Origin: an uncultured Elusimicrobia bacterium | GTDB taxonomy: Bacteria; Elusimicrobiota; Elusimicrobia; UBA1565; UBA9628 | NCBI GenBank assembly: GCA_903881545.1 | Contig: CAIRTQ010000102.1 | Location: 1-54,749 of the forward strand | Direction: 5' to 3' | DNA: 54,749 nt | Part shown: positions 49,068 through 54,749 of the stretch, one piece after another | Position numbering within the stretch: the stretch's first letter is position 1 | How the letters are laid out: every line of letters begins with the position of its first letter | Notes under the pieces: model-generated | The model's input: only the letters and a program-made list of their open reading frames with translations | What the model was told of the DNA's origin: nothing | Databases searched by the model: none | Program-made: the position numbers and the translations under genes

Positions 49068-49688
49068 ATGCTCCAATACTTCCTGCTGGCCTTCGGCTCG
49101 CTTTTCGCCATCGTAGACCCCTTGGCCGCGCTCCCCGCCTTCCTGGCCATGACCACCCAGGACACGGTCTCGGAGCGCCAGCGCATGGCCTTGGTCGCCT
49201 GCGTGACCGCCGGCCTCGTCCTGGCCGTCTTCGCCGCGATCGGGCCCGCGATCTTCCGTTTCCTGGGCATCACCATGCCCGCCTTCCAGGTCGCCGGAGG
49301 GCTCATCGTGTTGCTGACGGCGCTGGACATGCTGCGCGCCAAACGCTCGCCTCTTAAGGAAACGACGGAAGAGACCGAGGCGGGCATGGGCAAAGCCGAC
49401 ATCGCCATCACGCCGCTGGCCATCCCCATGCTCGCGGGTCCGGGCGCCATCACGACCGCCATCGTCCTGGCGCACAAGGCGCAATCCTGGCCCTTCCACA
49501 TCATCTTCTACGCCAGCATCGCGGCGGTGGCGGCCGCGAGCTATGTCGTCCTCTATGTCGCGGCGCGCGGGTCCAAGCGGCTGAGCCCCATCGCCATGAG
49601 CATCATGTCCCGGCTGATGGGCCTGCTCCTGGCCGCCGTGGGCATCCAGTTCATCCTGACAGCGCTGAAACTGCCCTCCGTCCTGTAG
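49068..49688 (+). CDS. MarC-family inner-membrane protein
   Basis: A 206-residue protein with six predicted helices of the MarC/UPF0056 family. FAIVDPLAALPAFLAMT (about 13-29) and ITPLAIPMLAGPGAITTAIVL are the two family signatures, and AGGLIVLLTALDML is the central helix. The physiological role is unknown; early links to antibiotic resistance were not upheld. TATAAT (49047-49052) lies 15 bases before the ATG and overlaps the region upstream of the divergent cNMP-binding gene. A GC-rich inverted repeat (GGGCCGC / GCGGCCC) directly follows the stop. Confidence 0.88.
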   Translation: MLQYFLLAFGSLFAIVDPLAALPAFLAMTTQDTVSERQRMALVACVTAGLVLAVFAAIGPAIFRFLGITMPAFQVAGGLIVLLTALDMLRAKRSPLKETTEETEAGMGKADIAITPLAIPMLAGPGAITTAIVLAHKAQSWPFHIIFYASIAAVAAASYVVLYVAARGSKRLSPIAMSIMSRLMGLLLAAVGIQFILTALKLPSVL

Positions 49689-49704
49689 GGCCGCGACGCG
49701 GCCC
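49688..49704 (+). terminator. GC-rich hairpin after marC, weak terminator candidate
   Basis: A 7-bp stem (GGGCCGC with GCGGCCC around GAC) lies directly behind the marC stop codon. There is no T-tract, so it may act as an mRNA 3'-end stabiliser or need Rho. Confidence 0.3.
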
Positions 49705-49855
49705 GGCCACCGAGCATCTTGCCGAATCCATTCTACCATAGCGGCTTAAAGGCCTTGTCGCCGGGATTTAAGCAAAACTTAAGCCCGGATTAAACGGAAG
49801 ACAACCGGGGTAGGGCATGATATCAACAGGGATTCAGGGAATTTAGGCTAACTTT

Positions 49856-50266
49856 ATGAAGCAAATAATACTGCTGGTAGACGACGAGGCCCCGGTCCGC
49901 AAGCTCATGGCCCGAGCCCTCGCTGAGATGTCCTGCGAAGTGATGGCCGCCTGCGACGGGGTCGAGGCATTGGAAGTCATCGCCAAGGTCCGCCCGGACC
50001 TCGTGGTGCTCGACGTCAAAATGCCCCGCAAAGACGGGTGGGCCGTCCTGCGCGAACTGCGCAGTCAGGCCGGCACTCGTTCCATCCCGATCATCATGCT
50101 GACCGGCTGCAACGACACGGCCTCCGAGGTCGCAGGGCTGGATATGGGCGCGGACGACTATATCGCCAAGCCTTTCGAACTCAATGATCTGCGGGCTCGC
50201 GTCGCGAGCGTGCTGCGGCGCAGCAGCAACGATCCCCGCCAGTCCCCCGGAGCGACTGGGAGTTAG
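49856..50266 (+). CDS. single-domain response regulator (CheY-like)
   Basis: A 136-residue receiver domain with a short tail. The acidic pair is in LVDDEAP (D9, D10), the phospho-acceptor is the Asp of LVVLDVKMP (about 53), the switch Thr is in IIMLTG, and the Lys is in DDYIAKPFE. No output domain is attached; the last 20 residues are a disordered tail. It may pass phosphate or act by protein contact. The SirB1-like gene follows after 10 bases, so they are probably co-transcribed. Possible partners in view are the soluble kinase at 15265 and the hybrid kinase at 51148. Confidence 0.9.
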   Translation: MKQIILLVDDEAPVRKLMARALAEMSCEVMAACDGVEALEVIAKVRPDLVVLDVKMPRKDGWAVLRELRSQAGTRSIPIIMLTGCNDTASEVAGLDMGADDYIAKPFELNDLRARVASVLRRSSNDPRQSPGATGS

Positions 50267-50276
50267 ACATAATCAG

Positions 50277-51119
50277 ATGAGCCCCGCAGCGCTTGCCGCA
50301 ACCGAACTCCGCAGCTTGGTGTCCCTCTTGGACGACGAGGACCCGGGGAACCTGGACGCCGTCCAGAAACGCATCCTCGAGGTTGGAGCGCCGGCCATCC
50401 CGTTGCTCGAAGAGCTGCGCGAGAACTCCGGCCCGGATCTCGCGTCCCGGGCGGACGCCCTGTCCCGCCGGCTGCGCTTCCACGGCCTAAGGCAAGAATT
50501 CCGCGAGCTGGCCGCCGCCCCGGACCCGGACCTAGAGCAGGGGGCCTGGCTCATCGCCCGGTTCGGCCACCCCGACTTGGACTACGCGGCGTATCACGCG
50601 CGGCTCAACGAGATGGCGCAGCAGGTCCGCCGTGAGCTGCCTCCCGGCTCGGGCACGGAGCCGGCCATGCAGCGCCTCAACCATCTGCTCTTCTCGGTCC
50701 TGGGCTTCCACGGAAACGAGAAGCGCTACTATGACCCGGACAACTCCTACCTGAACCGCGTCATCGACAACCGCCTCGGCATCCCGGTGAGCCTCTCGGT
50801 CCTCTACCTGCTCCTCGCCCGGAGGCTGGGCCTGCCGGCCCTCGGCGTGGCGGTCCCCGGGCATTTCCTGGTGGGGCTGCGCTTGGGCCGGAACGTCTGC
50901 TATCTCGATGCCTACAACGGCGGCAAGCTCATGAACCTGTCCGAGGTCCAGAAGACGGTGGAGTGCGGCGGCCGCGTGTTCCGCCCCGAGCACATGGCCG
51001 CGGCCGGCACGCGCGACATCCTCATCCGGATGCTGCGCAACCTCATCCCCATCTACCGGGAGCAGTCCCAGGCCGACCGCGCCGAGATGCTCTCGTCCTT
51101 GGTCGACATCCTACGCTAG
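50277..51119 (+). CDS. SirB1/transglutaminase-like family protein
   Basis: A 280-residue protein of the SirB1 N-terminal (transglutaminase-like, COG2912) family. The core is LNHLLFSVLGFHGNEKRYYDPDNSYLNRVIDNRLGIP followed by SVLYLLLARRLGLPALGVAVPGHFLVGL and YLDAYNGGKLM. The first N-terminal part (1-90) is helical, HEAT-like. The Cys of true transglutaminases is replaced by Ser in this family, so no such activity is expected. The biochemical role is unknown. The ATG at 50277 was chosen over an in-frame start at 50184 that lies within the response-regulator gene. Confidence 0.83.
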   Translation: MSPAALAATELRSLVSLLDDEDPGNLDAVQKRILEVGAPAIPLLEELRENSGPDLASRADALSRRLRFHGLRQEFRELAAAPDPDLEQGAWLIARFGHPDLDYAAYHARLNEMAQQVRRELPPGSGTEPAMQRLNHLLFSVLGFHGNEKRYYDPDNSYLNRVIDNRLGIPVSLSVLYLLLARRLGLPALGVAVPGHFLVGLRLGRNVCYLDAYNGGKLMNLSEVQKTVECGGRVFRPEHMAAAGTRDILIRMLRNLIPIYREQSQADRAEMLSSLVDILR

Positions 51120-51147
51120 GGCAGCGCCGGCAAGGCGCTCCTGCGCG

Positions 51148-54100
51148 CTAGGCCTTGGCCTGGTCAGCAGGGCCATCAAGCACTTCGCGGATCTTGCTCA
51201 GCAGGATTTGGGGGGAGAAGGGCTTGTAGAGAAAAGCCACGCCGGGCTCCAGGACACCGTGCCGCACGATGGCGCTGTCCGTGTAACCGGACATATAAAG
51301 CGTCCTGCGGGCCATCTTCCTGCGCTCGACCTCTTTGGCCAATTCGCGGCCGTTCATGAGAGGCATCACCACGTCCGTGATCAGCAGGTCCACGGGCTGG
51401 CCGTGCCGCTCCAGCGCTGACAACGCCTCGCCTCCGCTGGCGGCGGTCAAGACCGTGTATCCGTTCGCGGCGAGACCGCGTTCCCCAAGACGGCGGAGGA
51501 TGCCCTCGTCCTCGACCAGCAGGACGGTCTCACGACCTCGGACCGGACTCCCCTTATTCGGATCCTTACCCTCAGCCTGAGCCATGGGTTCTTCCGTCCG
51601 TATCTGCGGGAAATAGACCCGGAAAGTCGAGCCGCTGTCCGGCGCGCTCTCCACCTCGATCTCGCCGCCGCTTTGCTTGATGATCCCGAAAACCATGGAG
51701 AGCCCCAGGCCCGTGCCCTTCCCCTCCTGCTTGGTGGTGTAAAACGGTTCGAAGATGTGCCTCTTGACCTCCTCGGTCATGCCGCACCCCGTATCACGCA
51801 CGCTCAGGCACACCAGAGGCCCGCACTGAAGATCCGGGTGCTCCAAAAAGAACTCATCGTCCAAGGCCGCGAGGCTCGTCTCCAGGGTGATCACGCCACC
51901 ATCCGGCATGGCGTCGCGCGCATTGATCGCCAGGTTCATGACGACCTGCTCTATCTGTCCGGAATCGACCTTGGCCAGGCATGCCGCCGGCGCCAAGTTG
52001 ATGACCAAGCGCATGTCTTCTCCGATGAGACGCCTGATCATCTTGGCTATGCCGTCGACAACGCCGTTGATGTCGACCACCTCGGGCGACAGTATCTGGC
52101 GCCGGCTGAACGCGAGGAGCTGCCGGGTGAGGGCCGCGGCCCGATCCGCGGCGCCGAGGATCTCGGCCACATCCGCCCATCTGGGATCATCGGGGGTCAG
52201 GGCGCCGAGGACGAACTCGCCGTAGCCTTTGATGGCGGTCAGGAGGTTGTTGAAGTCATGCGCCACCCCTCCGGCCAGGCGCCCCACGGACTCCATCCTC
52301 TGGGACTGCGCGAGCTGCGCCTGCAGTCTCTCCCGCTCAGCCGCGGCCTGCTTGCGCTCGGTGATGTCGTGCAAGAAGACGAGGTGAGCGTCCTGGCCTT
52401 GATAATGGATAGGGACCGCAGTGGTCTCGACCGCGATCCTCGACAGGTCCATACGGAGGAAGTGCAGTTCCCTGAGGGGCGCGGGCTTGCCCGTCTCCAG
52501 TTGAAACTGAATGCGCTCCCGGACCAGGTCGCGGTAATCTGGCGCGATCCGATCCACGAATTCCTGGCCGAGCAGATCCTCCTCCCGCAGGACCCCGAAG
52601 AGCCTGCATGCGGCGAGATTGAGGTAGGTGAAGCGGCCCCCGCTTTGCACGAAGATGCCTTCGGGGGACAGCTCCACGAGGCTCCGGAAACGCAACTCGC
52701 TCTCTTGAAGCGCCGCCTCCGCCCGTTTGCGCTCGATGCGGGCGCGCAGGGCCATGATACCGAATGCCAAATCGCCCGCCAGTTCCTCCAGGAGCCGTGT
52801 TCCATCCGGGAGGAAGGCGTTGGGTTCCGTGGAATAGATCGTGAGAGCGCCGAATGTGTTCGCTTTTTCGTCCTTGAGGGGAAGGCCGACGCTGGAGCGG
52901 ATCCCGCTCTGCAAGGCGCTGGCATGCCACGGGGCGGTTGCGGGGTCGGTGGCGAAATCCGGGATGCAGACGGTATTCCCGCTCCGGATGGCGATTCCGC
53001 TGGGGCCGCGCCCCCGGTCCGTGTCAGCCCAGGTGACCCGCAACCGTTCGATAAACCCGTGCTCGTCCCCGGCGCAAGCGGCAGGGCGCACGGTCTTAGC
53101 GGCATCGTTCTCGGCATATCCCACCCAGGCCATGTGGTAGCCCGCATGGTCGCAAACGATGCGGCAGATGTCTTTGAGCAGGGACTGCTCGTCCTCGGCC
53201 CGCACCAGGGCCTCGTTGCATTTGTTGAGGATCCGCAGTTCCCGATTTAAACGGTGCAGCGCAACCTCTGCCTGCTTGCGCTCGGTGACATCCCAGATGA
53301 CGCCGTTGACCCGCACGGGACGACCCGCCTCGTCTTGCTGCAGCCGGCCGCGGGAGCCGAGTTGATGGATGCTCCCATCCGGCCAAACCACCCGGTACTC
53401 GGCCTCATACGGCGCGCCATGCTGCGCGACCGCTAAAGCGACGCGGATCACCGCCCGGTCCTCCGGATGCACGGCGCTGAAGAACTCCTCCGCGGTCCCG
53501 GAGAACCGGCCGAAGTCGAGCCCGAGCAGCCGACAGGCCTGGGCGTCGAAGACCAGCCGGTCCGCCCGGGCATCCGAGTTCCAGACGCCCATGCGCGCGG
53601 CCTGCAGGGCGATGTCGAGCCGTTGCCCGCTCTCGCGCAGGGCCACCTCGCCCTGCTTGCGCTCGGTGGCGTCCCGTATCATGGACCGCAGGAAGGCCTT
53701 GCCGCCCGAATCCACCCGGGTCAGCAGCACATCGGCGACGAACTCCTTGCCGTCGAAACGCTTGTGCGTCCACTCGAAGAGGTGGAAGCCGTTGCGCATG
53801 GCCGTCTCGATCATCTCGCGGGCCTTGTCAACTGACACGCGCCCATCCGGCTGGCGCTCGGGAGAAAGTTCCCAGGCCGCGCGGGAAATGAAATCCGCCT
53901 CGCCCTGGGCCCGATACATGGCGATCGCCGCGGGATTCGCCGACGTGAAGGCCCAGGAAGGCGGCTCCAAGGTCATGAGCGCGTCCCGGGAGGTCTCGAA
54001 AAGGCTCCGGAAACGCAACTCGCTCTCCGTCAGCGCCGTTTCCATCCGCTTGCGCTCGGTTATGTCGCGTTCGATGGAGATTCCCAGGCACATCCCGTCG

Positions 54101-54519
54101 ATCTCCACCATCATCACTTGGACCTCGGCGACGAAGACCGATCCGTCCTTGCGCCTATGCCGCACTTCGAATGCCGCGCCCTCGGCGCCCCGCGCCCAAC
54201 GGTTCCGCTCCGCGGCCAAATCCGCGGAATCCGCCTCCTCGTCCAAAAACGAAATGGGCTGGCCGATGAGTTCGTCGCGCGAGTAGCCGTGTACCCGCAG
54301 GGCCGCGGCGTTGGCATCCCGAATGATTGGGCCCCCGTCCGGCCGCGGTTCGAGCACCAGGATGGAGTCGCGGGCCTGCTCGAAGAGCGCCCGGTACTTC
54401 CGCTCCTCCAGCGCCTTCCGCCCGGCCCCATCCAATCCCCTGCCGAGGCGTCTTTGCCAGAGGCCGCGCAGGAGGACGGGCAGGCGCCGCAGAAAATCTC
54501 CGAGCGTCTTCCTGCTCAT
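51148..54519 (-). CDS. multi-PAS/GAF hybrid sensor histidine kinase
   Basis: An 1123-residue soluble hybrid kinase. In order: short basic N-terminus, three PAS domains (about 40-150, 160-285, 290-420) each ending in a (D/E)xTERK motif, a GAF domain (about 430-600), a fourth PAS (about 605-735), a HisKA domain with the phospho-His in GGVAHDFNNLL, HATPase_c with NLAINARDAM, DTGCGM and GTGLGLSM, and a C-terminal receiver with LVEDE, LLITDVVMP and YKPF. No membrane helix is visible, so it senses cytoplasmic ligands such as redox or small molecules. AAGGAAG lies before the ATG, and a minus-strand TATAAT (54561-54556) is 36 bases upstream. Confidence 0.92.
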   Translation of the reverse strand: MSRKTLGDFLRRLPVLLRGLWQRRLGRGLDGAGRKALEERKYRALFEQARDSILVLEPRPDGGPIIRDANAAALRVHGYSRDELIGQPISFLDEEADSADLAAERNRWARGAEGAAFEVRHRRKDGSVFVAEVQVMMVEIDGMCLGISIERDITERKRMETALTESELRFRSLFETSRDALMTLEPPSWAFTSANPAAIAMYRAQGEADFISRAAWELSPERQPDGRVSVDKAREMIETAMRNGFHLFEWTHKRFDGKEFVADVLLTRVDSGGKAFLRSMIRDATERKQGEVALRESGQRLDIALQAARMGVWNSDARADRLVFDAQACRLLGLDFGRFSGTAEEFFSAVHPEDRAVIRVALAVAQHGAPYEAEYRVVWPDGSIHQLGSRGRLQQDEAGRPVRVNGVIWDVTERKQAEVALHRLNRELRILNKCNEALVRAEDEQSLLKDICRIVCDHAGYHMAWVGYAENDAAKTVRPAACAGDEHGFIERLRVTWADTDRGRGPSGIAIRSGNTVCIPDFATDPATAPWHASALQSGIRSSVGLPLKDEKANTFGALTIYSTEPNAFLPDGTRLLEELAGDLAFGIMALRARIERKRAEAALQESELRFRSLVELSPEGIFVQSGGRFTYLNLAACRLFGVLREEDLLGQEFVDRIAPDYRDLVRERIQFQLETGKPAPLRELHFLRMDLSRIAVETTAVPIHYQGQDAHLVFLHDITERKQAAAERERLQAQLAQSQRMESVGRLAGGVAHDFNNLLTAIKGYGEFVLGALTPDDPRWADVAEILGAADRAAALTRQLLAFSRRQILSPEVVDINGVVDGIAKMIRRLIGEDMRLVINLAPAACLAKVDSGQIEQVVMNLAINARDAMPDGGVITLETSLAALDDEFFLEHPDLQCGPLVCLSVRDTGCGMTEEVKRHIFEPFYTTKQEGKGTGLGLSMVFGIIKQSGGEIEVESAPDSGSTFRVYFPQIRTEEPMAQAEGKDPNKGSPVRGRETVLLVEDEGILRRLGERGLAANGYTVLTAASGGEALSALERHGQPVDLLITDVVMPLMNGRELAKEVERRKMARRTLYMSGYTDSAIVRHGVLEPGVAFLYKPFSPQILLSKIREVLDGPADQAKA
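52680..52704 (+). repeat. 25-base direct repeat inside the hybrid kinase gene (copy 1; copy 2 at 54003-54027)
   Basis: The 25 bases at 52680-52704 are identical to 54003-54027. Both encode the same PAS start (ESELRFRSL) and lie 1.3 kb apart in one orientation. They mark a domain duplication, with recombination able to delete or add PAS units. Confidence 0.75.
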
Positions 54520-54555
54520 CGGATCTTCCTTGGACTTGCCATGGGATTGGCGGGC

Positions 54556-54561
54556 ATTATA
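54556..54561 (-). promoter_or_regulatory. -10 box of the hybrid kinase gene
   Basis: Perfect minus-strand TATAAT 36 bases before the ATG; the -35 region is weak. A second TATAAT on the plus strand at 54609-54614 has no gene behind it in the window. Confidence 0.4.
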
Positions 54562-54643
54562 CTATTACTTTAGCGTCGAGCGCATAAGTACATATAGGCG
54601 CGCGCCCCTATAATAAACTAAAATCATCCCCACTCCTGTCCGG

Positions 54644-54749
54644 TTAAAATTCGAGGCATAGTTGGGGGTCGTGACCTTTGAGGCGTGCCAGCCTGGATTC
54701 GTTTAGACTGAGCAGATCAAAAAGCGAAGCGCGTTCGAGCAGAGTTTCC
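54644..54749 (-). CDS. 3' end of an unidentified gene running in from the right edge
   Basis: The last 34 codons of a minus-strand frame end with TAA at 54646-54644. The visible peptide is helical and Leu-rich (LLERASLFDLLSLNESRL, then RLKGHDPQLCLEF). It is open to the window edge, the stop is followed by an AT-richer gap and the hybrid-kinase promoter, and the codon use is like that of the neighbours. Too little is seen to name it. Confidence 0.45.
   Translation of the reverse strand, partial: ETLLERASLFDLLSLNESRLARLKGHDPQLCLEF

Noticed and set aside
51673-53250. 525-codon plus-strand open frame opposite the hybrid kinase
   Set aside because: Shadow of the HisKA, HATPase and GAF regions; no independent motif or ribosome site.
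1-54749. CRISPR arrays, insertion sequences, integrase or att sites, rRNA and tRNA genes
   Set aside because: I saw no regularly spaced repeats, no transposase or integrase product and no tRNA-like cloverleaf; the gaps are too short or lack the features.

Overview
This window is a gene-dense, GC-rich stretch of a Gram-negative-type bacterial chromosome. An MsbA-like exporter, an ADP-heptose-type glycosyltransferase, a PorV-like outer-membrane protein, lipoproteins and an RseB-like periplasmic sensor all point to a two-membrane envelope. The mix of PorV with a secreted protein carrying a C-terminal sorting-type tail, modular 'GGTG' repeat proteins, a GH57/DUF3536 enzyme and an Rh-type ammonium channel would fit Elusimicrobiota or a similar deep-branching phylum. 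That placement is inference from gene content only; there is no rRNA or tRNA here.

Layout. 1-4.7 kb (+): a 3' gene end, a QueD/PTPS-like enzyme, thioredoxin reductase, then lipA, a dihydrolipoamide dehydrogenase and a lipB homologue lacking the usual catalytic Cys. 4.7-4.96 kb: an intergenic patch with two strong adjacent hairpins. 5-9.7 kb (+): aminotransferase, MsbA-like exporter, GT9 glycosyltransferase, HAD phosphatase. 9.7-15.1 kb (-): an operon headed by an ECF sigma factor, its zinc-finger anti-sigma factor and an RseB-like protein, followed by RadC, a RecB-type nuclease with Fe-S cysteines and an FGGY kinase. 15.2-18.6 kb: a soluble histidine kinase, a YhcG/DUF1016 nuclease-like gene and an AI-2E-type permease. 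18.6-22.5 kb (-): three secreted or outer-membrane genes. 22.6-26.1 kb (-): GH57/DUF3536 protein and a lipoprotein aminopeptidase. 26.2-27.4 kb (+): a Cys-rich secreted protein and a degenerate thioredoxin-like lipoprotein.

27.4-32.7 kb (+) is a compact arsenic island: arsR, arsP permease, ArsF-, ArsG- and ArsE-like genes, arsC, acr3 and arsM, mostly with 4-base start/stop overlaps. It would cover inorganic arsenate and arsenite, methylated arsenic and aromatic arsenicals. The arsM 5' end appears frameshifted. 32.7-39.6 kb is a rearranged segment: a second copy of the 3' tail of the MFS gene, an AT-richer frameshifted SGNH-hydrolase gene, a UPF0182 membrane protein, an Rh-type ammonium channel, then the intact MFS gene.

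39.7-45 kb: a divergent Dus-family enzyme, Tex, and a Uup-type ABC-F protein whose leader contains an intrinsic terminator (possible attenuation). 45-47.2 kb (-): a restriction-modification operon with a C5 cytosine methyltransferase, a PstI/BsuBI-family endonuclease and an internally deleted vsr remnant. 47.2-51.1 kb: Ste24-type protease, cyclic-nucleotide-binding protein, MarC, a single-domain response regulator and a SirB1-like protein. 51.1-54.5 kb (-): a large multi-PAS hybrid histidine kinase. The right edge holds the 3' end of one more gene.
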